The position numbers and the translations under genes were made by a program. From Pseudomonas morbosilactucae (lineage in GTDB: Bacteria > Pseudomonadota > Gammaproteobacteria > Pseudomonadales > Pseudomonadaceae), in assembly GCF_023241715.1 (NCBI RefSeq), contig NZ_JALQCW010000065.1:154511-218510 (forward strand): a stretch of DNA of 64,000 nt, in the 5' to 3' direction. Numbering within the stretch: position 1 is the first letter of the stretch; every line of letters begins with the position of its first letter. The notes under the pieces were generated by a model. The model searched no databases. It was not told the DNA's origin and saw only the letters and a list, made by a program, of their open reading frames with translations. Below are positions 16,990 through 27,438 of this stretch, in pieces.

Positions 16990-17880
16990 ATGAGCGTGCA
17001 ATGGAACCTGGAGCAAATGCGCTTGTTCGTCAGCGTGGCCGAGCAGCGTTCGTTTTCCGCTGTGGCGCGTCAGCAGCGCAAGGCCCAGTCGGCGGTCAGC
17101 AGTTCGATTGCCCTGCTGGAGGAAGACCTGGGCGTCAGCCTGTTCGAGCGTAGCAGCGGGCGCCAGCCCCGGCTTACCGAAGCCGGCAGCGCCCTGTTGC
17201 AGGAGGCCCGGGAAATATTGCGCCAATGCGATCGTCTCAACGGCCGGGCGCTAGCCATGATGCGCGGCCAGGAAGCCCGTTTGCGCCTGGCCCAGGACGA
17301 GGCGATGCCGTTTCAGCCGGTGCTCGACAGCCTGGAAGCCCTGGCCGAGGAATTCCCCAGCCTGGAAGTGCAACTGGCCAGCGCGGCCCAGGGCGATGTG
17401 GCGCGCAAACTCTTGGAGCGACGCGCTGACCTGGGCTTGCTGTTTCACCATGAGCACATGCCCGAGGCCCTGGAGCGGCAGGCGTTGGGTAGCGTCGAGA
17501 TGGTCACGGTGTGCGCGGTGGGCCATCCCCTGGCCCATGAACAGCGTGTCGATCGCCAACTGTTGGCGCGCCACCGGCAGTTGTTGATTTCACCCTTGAC
17601 CAGCGGCTACCCCGGCGGCGAAGCGATCAGCCCCCAGGTGTGGCGCGCCGACAGTTTCTACGTCATGGCCGAGTGGCTGATGCGGGGCCTGGGCTGGGCC
17701 TGGCTGCCGCGGCACGTGGTGCAGTACCCGGCCTATCAGCACCAGATGGTGGAACTGGTCAGTGAATGGACCCCGCCGGCGCTGGTGGTGGAGTTGGTCT
17801 GGCGCCGAGACGAGCCCCTGGGCCTGGCTGCCCGTTGGCTGGCGCAACGTTTTGCCGTGCACTTGAAGGCGATTGGCTAA
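16990..17880 (+). CDS. LysR-family transcriptional regulator
   Basis: The product is 296 residues from ATG 16990. The N-terminal winged helix-turn-helix (MRLFVSVAEQRSFSAVARQQ to GVSLFERSSGRQPRLTEAG, about residues 10-65) is standard, and the effector domain fills the rest. It corresponds to PA4989. It is divergent from emrE and may regulate that pump and itself through the inverted repeat at 16961. Only 22 bases separate its stop from waaA, so the two could be cotranscribed. The inducer cannot be inferred. Confidence 0.9.
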   Translation: MSVQWNLEQMRLFVSVAEQRSFSAVARQQRKAQSAVSSSIALLEEDLGVSLFERSSGRQPRLTEAGSALLQEAREILRQCDRLNGRALAMMRGQEARLRLAQDEAMPFQPVLDSLEALAEEFPSLEVQLASAAQGDVARKLLERRADLGLLFHHEHMPEALERQALGSVEMVTVCAVGHPLAHEQRVDRQLLARHRQLLISPLTSGYPGGEAISPQVWRADSFYVMAEWLMRGLGWAWLPRHVVQYPAYQHQMVELVSEWTPPALVVELVWRRDEPLGLAARWLAQRFAVHLKAIG

Positions 17881-17902
17881 AAAACCGATAAACTCCGCCG
17901 CC

Positions 17903-19186
17903 ATGAATAGAACTCTCTACACCGCGCTGTTTTACCTGGGGCTGCCATTGGTGGCGATTCGGCTGTGGCTTCGGGCGCGCAAGGCGCCGGCCTATGCCCG
18001 GCGGATTGGCGAACGCTTCTCCTTCGGCCTGCCGCCGCTGCAGCCCGGGGGGATCTGGGTGCACGCGGTCTCGGTGGGTGAAAGCATCGCCGCCGCGCCG
18101 ATGATCCGTCGATTGCTGGCCCAGTACCCGCAATGGCCGATCACCGTGACCTGCATGACGCCCACCGGCTCCGAACGGATCCAGGCCCTGTTCGCCAATG
18201 AACCGCGGATCCAGCACTGCTACCTGCCCTATGACTTGCCGTGCGCTGCTGCGCGCTTTCTGGATCGGCTGCAGCCCCGGCTGGCAGTCATCATGGAAAC
18301 CGAACTGTGGCCGAACCATATTCATCAGTGCGCCAAACGCGGGATTCCAGTGGCCCTGGCCAATGCCCGATTGTCTGCACGCTCAGCCAAGGGCTACGGC
18401 CGCTTTGCCCGGTTGACCCGGCCAATGCTTCAGGAAATGAGCCTGTTCGCGGTGCAGACCGAGGCCGAGGCGGAACGCTTTCGTGCCCTGGGCGCGCGGC
18501 CGGAAACGGTCGAGGTGACCGGCTCGATCAAGTTCGACCTGACCATCGACCCGCAATTGCTGGCACGCGCCGCCGAGTTGCGTCAGCAATGGGGCGCTCT
18601 GGAGCGTCCGGTGTGGATCGCCGCCAGCACCCATGACGGCGAAGATGCGGTGGTGCTCGATGCCCATCGTCGCCTGCTGGACAGTTACCCCAACGCCTTG
18701 CTGATTCTGGTGCCGCGTCACCCTGAGCGCTTCGATTCAGTGTTCGAGCTGTGTCGGCAACAGGGCTTTGCCACGGTGCGCCGCTCCAGCGCCGAACCGG
18801 TGGGCAGCCACACCTCGGTGTTGTTGGGCGACACCATGGGCGAGCTGCTGTTTCTGTATGCCTTGGCCGACAGCGCGTTTGTCGGCGGCAGCCTGGTGCC
18901 CAATGGCGGGCACAATCTGCTGGAGCCGGCGGCCCTGGCCAAGCCGGTGCTGAGCGGGCCGCACCTGTTCAACTTCCTGGAAATCGCCGCCCTGCTGCGC
19001 GAGGCCGGTGCGCTGCAGGAAGTGGAGGACGCCGAAGGCTTGGCGGTGGCGGTGCAGCGTCTATTCGAGCTGCCACGGGATGCACAGAAAATGGCCGAAG
19101 CCGGGCTCAAGGTCATGGCCGCCAACCAGGGGGCATTGCAGCGTTTGCTGGATGGCTTGGGAGGCTTGCTCAAGGCTCGCCCCTGA
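17903..19186 (+). CDS. waaA: Kdo transferase
   Basis: The product is 427 residues from ATG 17903. The N-terminal membrane anchor is LYTALFYLGLPLVAIRLWLR. The GT-B body has the family segments IWVHAVSVGES, METELWPN and GGSLVPNGGHNLLEPA. WaaA adds Kdo residues to lipid IVA on the cytoplasmic face, the first step of the core, which ties this gene to the LPS genes at the left of the window. The start is weakly marked by its ribosome site. A strong terminator follows at 19211. Confidence 0.93.
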   Translation: MNRTLYTALFYLGLPLVAIRLWLRARKAPAYARRIGERFSFGLPPLQPGGIWVHAVSVGESIAAAPMIRRLLAQYPQWPITVTCMTPTGSERIQALFANEPRIQHCYLPYDLPCAAARFLDRLQPRLAVIMETELWPNHIHQCAKRGIPVALANARLSARSAKGYGRFARLTRPMLQEMSLFAVQTEAEAERFRALGARPETVEVTGSIKFDLTIDPQLLARAAELRQQWGALERPVWIAASTHDGEDAVVLDAHRRLLDSYPNALLILVPRHPERFDSVFELCRQQGFATVRRSSAEPVGSHTSVLLGDTMGELLFLYALADSAFVGGSLVPNGGHNLLEPAALAKPVLSGPHLFNFLEIAALLREAGALQEVEDAEGLAVAVQRLFELPRDAQKMAEAGLKVMAANQGALQRLLDGLGGLLKARP

Positions 19187-19210
19187 CGTCACTGCTGGAG
19201 GCTGAACGCA

Positions 19211-19251
19211 AAAGGCCGGTGCGATTCCTGTGAATCGCACCGGCCTTTTTT
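19211..19251. terminator. Strong bidirectional terminator between waaA and tolC
   Basis: AAAGGCCGGTGCGATTC (19211-19227) pairs perfectly with 19232-19248 around a 4-base loop, ending in a T-run to 19251. On the opposite strand the A-run gives a T-run too, serving the convergent tolC gene. Confidence 0.9.
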
Positions 19252-19270
19252 GTGCCTGTCGCGGCGAGGT

Positions 19271-20707
19271 TCAGCGCGCCTGCAATTGCTCTTGGGCCGC
19301 TTTGGCCAGGTCCGGCGGCAGGAAGTCGCGGTCCGGGTTGTAGTCGGCTTTCAGGTAGCGCGACAGGTCTTGCAGATCCCCGGGGTTCAGGGTTCCGGCG
19401 GCCTGCTTCAGGCGCAGGTTGTCGAGGATGTAGTCGTAGCGGCTGTTGTTGTAGTTGCGCACCGAGGTGTACAGCTGGCGCTGGGCATCGAGCACGTCGA
19501 CGATGTTACGGGTCCCCACCTGATAGCCGATTTCCGTGGCTTCAACGGCGCTCTGGTTGGAGATGATCGACTGGCGCCGCGCCTGGACCTGCTCGACATC
19601 GGTGTTCACCGCGCGGTGCAGGTTGCGGGTGTTTTCCACCACCTGGCGGCGCAGGGATTCACGCTGCTGTTCGGTCTGGCTCAGGCGTGAGTACGACTCG
19701 CGCACTTGGGAGCTGGTCAGGCCGCCGCTGAAGATCGGGATGTTCAACTGCAAGCCGACACTGCGCTGTTCGACGTCGCCACCGTAACGCTGGCCTTGCA
19801 GGGCCGGGTCCGGGTTGCTGAAGCCGAAGGCGTCGTTGTCGCCCTTCTTGTACTGCGCCACGGCGTCCAGGGTGGGTGCATGGCCGGCCTTGCGCTGCTT
19901 GAGGGTTTCTTCGGCGGCGCTGACCGCGTAGTTGCTGGCCAGCAGATTGAGGTTCTGCTTGGCGGCGGTGTCGACCCAGGCCTTGGCGTCGTTCGGTGAG
20001 GGCGCCAGCACCGGCAGGGTGTGGACGATGCCCTGGATTGAGTTGTACTGGCGGTTGGTCAGGGTGATCAGGGCTTCGAACGCATCGTCCACCTGGCGCT
20101 GGGCGAGGATCCGGTTGGCCCGGGCGGTGTCGTAGCTGGCCTGGGATTGCAGGACGTCGGTCTTGTCCGACAGGCCCACGTCGAAGCGCTCGTTGGACTG
20201 GTCCAGCTGTCGTTTGAAGGCCGACTCTTCGGCCTTGGTCGAGGCCAGGTTGTCCTGGGCGCGCAGCACCGCGAAGTAGTTTTCCGCGCTTTGCAGGATC
20301 AGGTTCTGTTCAGTGGCCGAGAGCTGCAGGGCAGCCTGCTCGTTGACGTCCTTGGCGGCCTGCAACTGGAACCAGCGATCGGCGCGGAACAGTGGCTGGG
20401 CCAGGGTCGCCTGGTACACCGTGCCGCTGCGTGTGGAGGTCGCCGAAGGCCGATCGATTTGCGTGCGGGTGTTGTTCAGGTCTGCACCGGCCGAGAGGTT
20501 GGGCAGCAGGCCGGCACGGGCCTGGGGCACCACTTCCTTCTGGGCGCCGTATTGGGCGCGGGCGGCAGCCAGGTCGGCGTTGTTGTCCACGGCTTCCTGG
20601 TAGACGCTGACCAGATCGGTCTTGGTGGTTAAGGGCGCTTCTGCTGCCCAAGCCATTCCATTGGACGCACAAGACACGGCAAGGGCCAGTGAGAGTTTGC
20701 GCAGCAT
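19271..20707 (-). CDS. tolC: TolC-family outer-membrane channel
   Basis: The product is 478 residues. The signal peptide is about residues 1-22, cleaved near AWA-AE. Two outer-membrane-efflux repeats follow, with long coiled-coil segments (ARAQYGAQKEVVPQARAGLLPN; QRRQVVEN and EIGYQVGTRNIVDVLDAQRQLY). The latter, with its VGTRNIVDVLDAQ motif, is the signature of TolC proper. It corresponds to PA4974 (OpmH) by order. It would serve tripartite efflux and type I secretion as a trimer in the outer membrane. No inner-membrane partner is nearby, as is normal for TolC. Confidence 0.92.
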   Translation of the reverse strand: MLRKLSLALAVSCASNGMAWAAEAPLTTKTDLVSVYQEAVDNNADLAAARAQYGAQKEVVPQARAGLLPNLSAGADLNNTRTQIDRPSATSTRSGTVYQATLAQPLFRADRWFQLQAAKDVNEQAALQLSATEQNLILQSAENYFAVLRAQDNLASTKAEESAFKRQLDQSNERFDVGLSDKTDVLQSQASYDTARANRILAQRQVDDAFEALITLTNRQYNSIQGIVHTLPVLAPSPNDAKAWVDTAAKQNLNLLASNYAVSAAEETLKQRKAGHAPTLDAVAQYKKGDNDAFGFSNPDPALQGQRYGGDVEQRSVGLQLNIPIFSGGLTSSQVRESYSRLSQTEQQRESLRRQVVENTRNLHRAVNTDVEQVQARRQSIISNQSAVEATEIGYQVGTRNIVDVLDAQRQLYTSVRNYNNSRYDYILDNLRLKQAAGTLNPGDLQDLSRYLKADYNPDRDFLPPDLAKAAQEQLQAR

Positions 20708-20868
20708 GAGGCGATCCCTTGAGTAATATTACGAGGATAATTCAGGCGCCAAGGCTAAGTCTCGCTCTCGGGAGCGTCAAGGCTTGGCGCGGCCCAGCGA
20801 GTGTAGATGTGCTGACTTATGGCAACAATCCTGCAATTACGCCATTCATCATGCTGATTGCACGGGGA

Positions 20869-20899
20869 TTGGCATTGCGCCCGGACTTTGGTCTAGACT
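20869..20899 (+). promoter_or_regulatory. Possible promoter of the thiC riboswitch transcript
   Basis: TTGGCA at 20869-20874 and TAGACT at 20894-20899 lie 19 bases apart and end about seven bases before the riboswitch. The boxes are imperfect. The rest of the 20708-20868 gap shows nothing I can name apart from the tolC upstream region. Confidence 0.35.
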
Positions 20900-20905
20900 G
20901 CGCCA

Positions 20906-20999
20906 GTTCTTGTCGGGGTGCCTTGCTATGAGGCTGAGATCGAATAATTTCGGATCCCGTTGAACCTGATCAGGTTAGCGCCTGCGTAGGGAACAAGAT
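20906..20999 (+). promoter_or_regulatory. TPP riboswitch (THI element)
   Basis: The conserved THI-box segments occur in order: GGGGTGCC, GGCTGAGA, CCCGTTGAACCTGATC and AGGTTAGCGCCTGCGTAGGGAA. The outer stem is TTCTTGT near 20907 with ACAAGA near 20994. It binds thiamine pyrophosphate and lowers expression of thiC, 156 bases downstream. Confidence 0.95.
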
Positions 21000-21113
21000 T
21001 TCTCGTCACCCGGCGAGTCCTCTTGTGCTTCGTCCGGGAAATTGTTCGACAATCGAACGCTCGACGACGATGCACAGCACCAGTCCTGGTGCGTCCGTGC
21101 CTTTCAGGTTCTG

Positions 21114-21147
21114 CTCCGACAATCCACTGCCTGGATGCTGTCTGGAG
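21114..21147 (+). promoter_or_regulatory. Shine-Dalgarno-sequestering hairpin of the thiC leader
   Basis: CTCC-GACA-ATCCA (21114-21126) pairs with TGGAT-(GC)-TGTC-(T)-GGAG (21132-21147), giving 13 base pairs with two small bulges and a 5-base loop. The last four bases paired are the GGAG ribosome site of thiC (ATG 21156). This is a likely translational off-state of the riboswitch. Two other small hairpins, GTTCGA..TCGAAC at 21044-21058 and GCACCAG..CTGGTGC at 21077-21092, lie between it and the aptamer. Confidence 0.65.
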
Positions 21148-21155
21148 AGCCCGTG

Positions 21156-23045
<1,890 letters not shown>

Positions 23046-23052
23046 GTCGCGG

Positions 23053-23115
23053 GCTGCAAGCTTCAAGCTCCAGGCAAGGGCGCCGCGCCTTTTCTTGGGG
23101 CTTGAAGCTCGCAGC
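23053..23115. repeat. Long inverted repeat between thiC and cytX
   Basis: GCTGCAAGCTTCAAGCTCC (23053-23071) matches the reverse complement of 23097-23115 at 17 of 19 positions, around a GC-rich 25-base centre. It shares the AAGCTTCAAGC core with the element at 16492. As RNA it would form a stable stem between thiC and cytX and could stabilise thiC mRNA or reduce readthrough. Confidence 0.7.
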
Positions 23116-23148
23116 TGCTTTTCTCTGCTCCCCTCCGAGTACGCCCCT

Positions 23149-24441
23149 TTGAGCATTCAACCCAGTACCTACTCCCCCGATCACGCGGTGCCTTTGGCGC
23201 AGCGTGTGTTCGGTGCGCGCGATCTGTTTTCCCTGTGGTTTTCCCTCGGTATCGGCTTGATGGTGTTGCAGACCGGTGCGCTGTTGGCGCCGGGGCTGGG
23301 CCTGTCGGGTTCGCTGCTGGCGATTTTCCTTGGCACGGCGGTGGGCGTCTTGCTGCTGGCGGCGGTGGGGGTGATCGGTAGCGATACCGGGTTGTCGTCC
23401 ATGGCCGCGCTCAAGCTCAGCCTTGGCAACCGCGGCGCCAGCCTGCCGGCGTTGCTCAACCTGCTGCAGCTGGTGGGGTGGGGCTCGTTTGAAATCATCG
23501 TCATGCGCGATGCGGCAAGCCTGCTCGGCACGCGCGCGTTCAGCGAGGGCAGCCTGCTGGCCAGCCCCTTGCTCTGGACCTTGTTCTTCGGTGCCCTGGC
23601 CACTTTGCTGGCGGTCAGCGGCCCTCTCACCTTCGTGCGGCAGATTTTGCGCAAGTGGGGCATCTGGTTGCTGCTGGCGGCGTGCCTGTGGCTGACCTGG
23701 AACCTGCTGGCCAAGGTCGACCTGGGTGCCTTGTGGGCCCAGGCCGGTGACGGTTCGATGCCGTTTGCCGTGGGCTTCGATATCGCCATTGCCATGCCGC
23801 TGTCGTGGCTGCCACTGATCGCCGACTATTCGCGGTTCGGCAAGCGCGCCAAAAACGTGTTTGGTGGCACCGCCCTGGGCTTCTTTATCGGCAATTTCTG
23901 GCTGATGAGCCTGGGCGTCGCCTACACCTTGGCGTTCGCTCCTAGCGGTGAAGTGAATGCCCTGCTGTTGGCGCTGGCCGGCGCTGGCCTGGGGATTCCG
24001 CTGCTGCTGATTCTCTTGGACGAGTCGGAAAACGCCTTTGCCGATATCCATTCGGCGGCAGTGTCCAGCGGTATTCTATTGCGGCTGAAGGTCGAGCACC
24101 TGGCGTTGGCGATTGGTGTGATTTGCACCCTGATCGCCTGCCTGGCGCCGCTGGCCCAGTACCAGAACTTCCTGTTGCTGATCGGCTCGGTGTTTGCGCC
24201 GCTGTTCGGCGTGGTGCTGGTGGATCACTTCATCCTGCGCAAGCGCGGGGCTTTGCCGGTGTCGTTTGCGCTGCGTTGGCCGGCCTTGCTGGCCTGGCTG
24301 GGTGGGGTCAGCACTTATCACTTGTTGGCCAACGTCTACCCGGATGTGGGCGCGACCCTGCCCGCGTTGATCCTGGCAGGGGCGCTGCAATGGCTGTTGG
24401 GCCGGGCGTTCAGTTACGGCCAGGGAACAGCTCGGGCTTGA
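23149..24441 (+). CDS. cytX: NCS1-family transporter CytX, presumed hydroxymethylpyrimidine importer
   Basis: The product is about 430 residues from a TTG at 23149 (MSIQPSTYSPDHAVP). The frame stays open upstream to a TTG at 23095 inside the repeat, so the start is uncertain and has a weak ribosome site. There are about 12 hydrophobic helices. VPLAQRVFGARDLFSLWFSLG and the helix-1 glycines fit the cytosine/purine permease (NCS1) family. Members located after thiC under TPP control are predicted to import HMP, the same pyrimidine ThiC makes. That role is inferred from context. Its 3' end overlaps the restored frame of the convergent lipoprotein gene. Confidence 0.85.
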   Translation: MSIQPSTYSPDHAVPLAQRVFGARDLFSLWFSLGIGLMVLQTGALLAPGLGLSGSLLAIFLGTAVGVLLLAAVGVIGSDTGLSSMAALKLSLGNRGASLPALLNLLQLVGWGSFEIIVMRDAASLLGTRAFSEGSLLASPLLWTLFFGALATLLAVSGPLTFVRQILRKWGIWLLLAACLWLTWNLLAKVDLGALWAQAGDGSMPFAVGFDIAIAMPLSWLPLIADYSRFGKRAKNVFGGTALGFFIGNFWLMSLGVAYTLAFAPSGEVNALLLALAGAGLGIPLLLILLDESENAFADIHSAAVSSGILLRLKVEHLALAIGVICTLIACLAPLAQYQNFLLLIGSVFAPLFGVVLVDHFILRKRGALPVSFALRWPALLAWLGGVSTYHLLANVYPDVGATLPALILAGALQWLLGRAFSYGQGTARA

Positions 24442-25155
24442 GAATGCGCCCAGGCGGTTGTAAGGGATCTTCAGTTCGACGTGGCCGAGGGCGTAAGGCG
24501 CGATCACCGACACGTCGTACTTGAGGATCACGCCGCCGTAGGTCAAAGCCACGTTCGGGGTTTTCTGGAAGGGCCAGCTTTTGATGTACTCCGGCTCCTG
24601 GTCCAGCTTGGTGCTGATCAACCAGCTGTTGTGGGCCACTTGCGCAGCTTTCCAGAACGCCTCTTCCTGGCCCGGCAGCAGCATGTCCGAGAGGTTCAGG
24701 GCCTTGTGCTGCTGGCGCGAATAGTTGATGAAGCCACGGCCCGGCGTGCCGTGGGCGCCGCCGGTGTCCAGGTAGCTGGCCAGTTCGATGATCACCAAGC
24801 CGTCATGCTGTTCCCGTACCTTGGATTGCAGGTACATGCTGTTGCGGCTGGGCGCCTGGCGCAGGAATTGCTCGCGGTAGGCGGTCAGGGTCGCGGGTGT
24901 CGCGGCGTCCGGGCTGGTGCGGGTCATTTGCAGCAGGCGCTTTTCGATGATCGCGTCCAGCTGTGGCTCGGCGGCGAAGTGCACGATGTCGAGGTTCACC
25001 AGCGGGCAATCCTGGCCGTCGCAGCCGGGCTTGATCTGTTCCGACTTGTCGCGGGTGCTTTCCAGCGGTGTCCGGTAGTTGGGTTGGAACAGGCTTTGGC
25101 AGGCGCCCAGGGTCAGGGCAATACAGGCCACGGAGGCGATTTTAACGAGTGACAT
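24410..25155 (-). CDS. DUF3298/RsiV-like lipoprotein with an apparent C-terminal frameshift
   Basis: The start is ATG 25155 after AAGGA. A lipoprotein signal ends in LTLGAC, with the lipid-bearing Cys about residue 18. The body has the RsiV-type ASYLDTGGAHG motif and ends VIAPYALGHVELKIPYNRLG, as in DUF3298 proteins. After that Gly (codon 24448-24450) the frame runs on as arginine- and glutamine-rich sequence antisense to cytX, to 24076. Adding one base near 24448 would instead give RILKPELFPGRN then TGA at 24412-24410, which is the expected DUF3298 ending. The coordinates given are for the restored gene. It corresponds by order to PA4972. It is either broken or hit by a sequence error. Confidence 0.75.
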
Positions 25156-25379
25156 GGGCGTCCTTTCTAAACCAGGGGGAAGCAAAAGTTACCGGCTTCG
25201 ACTGTCAGCGAGGCAGTCGGTTCGCCACTAAGCTCAATGCAGGCAATTAGATTAGGTTTGCCCCCCCGCCGTCTATCCCGCTGAGGGCAAAGGGGCTGCA
25301 CCATGGGCCGCGAGCGCGTTAGGATGGCGCGAAGTCGAGGGGGATCCTCGGATCGAATACGTTGTACACGAGGACTGCA

Positions 25380-25997
25380 ATGACTGACTTTGCCAAGGCC
25401 ACTCCGAGCGCCGTCGAGATCATCCGGCGCGACAACTGCTTCCAGGGTTTCTACCGGCTCGATCGTCTGCAGCTGCGCCATGAGCTGTTTGCCGGTGGCA
25501 TGGGGCGGGAAATCAGCCGCGAAGTGTTCGTTCGTCATGATGCCGTTTGCGTGCTGCCCTACGATCCGCAGCGCGATGAAGTGGTGCTGATCGAGCAGTT
25601 CCGGGTCGGCGCCATGGGCAAGGCAGCGACGCCCTGGCTGGTGGAACTGGTGGCCGGGTTGATCGACAAGGACGAGCAACCGGAAGAAGTTGCTCACCGC
25701 GAAGCACAGGAGGAAGCTGGGCTGACCTTCTCCGCATTGTGGCCGATGCTTCAGTATTTCCCGTCGCCAGGGGGCAGCACCGAGTTCGTGCATCTGTTTC
25801 TCGGTCGCTGCGACAGCCGCGGGGCCGGTGGCCTGCATGGCCTGGTGGAGGAGGCGGAAGACATTCGGGTTTCGGTCTGGGCCCTGGAAGATGCATTGCA
25901 AGCGGTACGGGACGGACGGATTGCCAATGCGGCGAGCATCATCGCCCTGCAATGGCTGGCGTTGAGCCGGGCTGAAGTGAGGGGGCTATGGTCGTAA
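25380..25997 (+). CDS. nudF: ADP-ribose pyrophosphatase
   Basis: The product is 205 residues from ATG 25380. A full Nudix box is present near residue 93: G-x5-E-x7-REAQEEAGL. The downstream PSPGGSTEFVHLFLG segment is typical of ADP-ribose hydrolases. It splits ADP-ribose to AMP and ribose 5-phosphate in the cytoplasm. The gene order nudF-yqiB-cpdA-yqiA-parE is the same as in E. coli, supporting the name. It overlaps yqiB by 10 bases. The 224-base gap before it holds a C-run at 25261-25266 and no feature I can name. Confidence 0.92.
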   Translation: MTDFAKATPSAVEIIRRDNCFQGFYRLDRLQLRHELFAGGMGREISREVFVRHDAVCVLPYDPQRDEVVLIEQFRVGAMGKAATPWLVELVAGLIDKDEQPEEVAHREAQEEAGLTFSALWPMLQYFPSPGGSTEFVHLFLGRCDSRGAGGLHGLVEEAEDIRVSVWALEDALQAVRDGRIANAASIIALQWLALSRAEVRGLWS

Positions 25998-26440
25998 ACA
26001 AAGCACGCGATCGCTATCGGGTGGACCTCGTGGGCCTGCAAGCCGCCTGCGAGGCCAACTATGCCCGCCTGATGCGCTTGTTGCCCGACATGCGCAACCA
26101 GCCGGTGGCGCGGCGTATTGCGGTGACCCAGGGTGACCAGATGCTCGGCGTGCTGGCCCTGGAGGTGTTGCTGGCCTGCCCCTACACCACCACCTTGCAG
26201 GTACGCCAGGAACACAGCCTGCCGTGGTTGCCGGTGCCGCAGTTGGAAGTGCAGGTCTATCACGATGCGCGCATGGCGGAAGTCATCAGCGCCGAGCACG
26301 CCCGGCGCTTTCGAGGCATCTACCCCTATCCCAATGCATTCATGCATCAGCCTGATGAGAAGGCCCAACTGAATGTCTTCCTGGGCGAGTGGCTGAGTCA
26401 CTGCCTGGCTTGCGGCCATGAGTTCGAGGCTGTGCGTTAG
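25988..26440 (+). CDS. yqiB: DUF1249 protein YqiB
   Basis: The product is 150 residues from ATG 25988, inside the end of nudF. It has the family's RYRVDLVGLQAACEANYARL start and the conserved PYPNAFMHQPDEKAQLN segment. The function of DUF1249 is not known to me. No signal peptide or membrane segment is seen. Its fixed place between nudF and cpdA across gammaproteobacteria is the main clue. A small hairpin follows the stop. Confidence 0.88.
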   Translation: MVVNKARDRYRVDLVGLQAACEANYARLMRLLPDMRNQPVARRIAVTQGDQMLGVLALEVLLACPYTTTLQVRQEHSLPWLPVPQLEVQVYHDARMAEVISAEHARRFRGIYPYPNAFMHQPDEKAQLNVFLGEWLSHCLACGHEFEAVR

Positions 26441-26442
26441 AT

Positions 26443-26478
26443 GTGAACTGTGTCCGGTTCACGGGTTTCCTCTTTTTA
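26443..26478 (+). terminator. Weak terminator after yqiB
   Basis: GTGAAC (26443-26448) pairs with GTTCAC (26457-26462), and a T-rich stretch with five Ts follows by 26478. The stem is only 6 bp, so the stop is probably partial. cpdA begins 62 bases later. Confidence 0.4.
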
Positions 26479-26539
26479 ATTTCCCCCAGCATAATTGCCC
26501 CCATCTTCATGCCCCGCGATTCTGCCTTGGGAGAACGCC

Positions 26540-27355
26540 TTGCCCAGCGTATCCACTCTGACCACCGATGATCCTGTGTTGCTGGTGCAACTCTCCGACA
26601 GCCACCTGTTCGCCGAGGCGGACGGAACGCTGTTGGGCATGAACACCTGCGACAGCCTGCAACGGGTGATCGAATTGGTGCTGGCGCAGCAGCCACAGAT
26701 CGACCTGATGCTGGCCACGGGGGACTTGTCGCAGGACGGGACCCTGGAGTCCTACCAGCGCTTTCGCGACATGACCCGGCAGATATCGGCCCCGGCTCGC
26801 TGGATCCCGGGGAATCACGACGAGCCGCAGATCATGGCCCTGGCGGCGATGCAAAGCCCGTTGCTGGAGCCGGTGGTGGACATCGGTAATTGGCGCATCA
26901 CCTTGCTCGACTCGGCGGTGTCCGGCTCAGTACCCGGTTATTTGCAGGATGAGCAACTGCAGCTGCTGGCGCGCTCCCTGAGTGAAGCACCTGAACGTCA
27001 TCACCTGATTTGCCTGCACCATCATCCGGTGTCCATCGGCTGTGCCTGGATGGAACCCATCGGCCTGCGTAACCCCGAAGCCCTGTTTGCCGTGCTGGAG
27101 CGCTTTCCCCAGGCGCGGGCCGTGCTCTGGGGACATGTGCACCAGGAAATCGATCGCCCCCAAGGGGCGCTGCGGCTGCTGGCATCGCCCTCGACCTGCA
27201 TCCAGTTCGAGCCGGGCAGCGAGGACTTCAAGGTCGATGAGCGGGCGCCGGGTTATCGCTGGCTGCGGCTGCTGCCCGATGGACGGTTGGAAACCGGCGT
27301 GGAGCGGGTCAGCGGCTTTGTTTTCACCGTCGATTACGGCAGCAACGGCTACTGA
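26540..27355 (+). CDS. cpdA: 3',5'-cyclic AMP phosphodiesterase CpdA
   Basis: The product is 271 residues from a TTG at 26540, preceded by GGGAG at good spacing; the open frame upstream to 26495 lacks a ribosome site. The metallophosphoesterase motifs occur in order: QLSDSHLF, ATGDLSQDG, GNHDEP, HHHPV and GHVH. It hydrolyses cAMP and so tunes Vfr/Crp signalling. Length and order agree with PA4969. The TTG start may lower translation. Confidence 0.92.
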   Translation: MPSVSTLTTDDPVLLVQLSDSHLFAEADGTLLGMNTCDSLQRVIELVLAQQPQIDLMLATGDLSQDGTLESYQRFRDMTRQISAPARWIPGNHDEPQIMALAAMQSPLLEPVVDIGNWRITLLDSAVSGSVPGYLQDEQLQLLARSLSEAPERHHLICLHHHPVSIGCAWMEPIGLRNPEALFAVLERFPQARAVLWGHVHQEIDRPQGALRLLASPSTCIQFEPGSEDFKVDERAPGYRWLRLLPDGRLETGVERVSGFVFTVDYGSNGY

Positions 27356-27438
27356 CACCTCCGGTATTCTGACCGGGCAAGTCAATCTCTCAGACTCCCT
27401 GTAAACTGCGCGCTTTGCTCATCTCACAGGGAGTTCGC

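Noticed and set aside
24076..24409. C-terminal extension of the lipoprotein in its unshifted frame
   Set aside because: It is antisense to cytX, Gln/Arg-rich and without family features; the shifted frame gives the expected DUF3298 ending.
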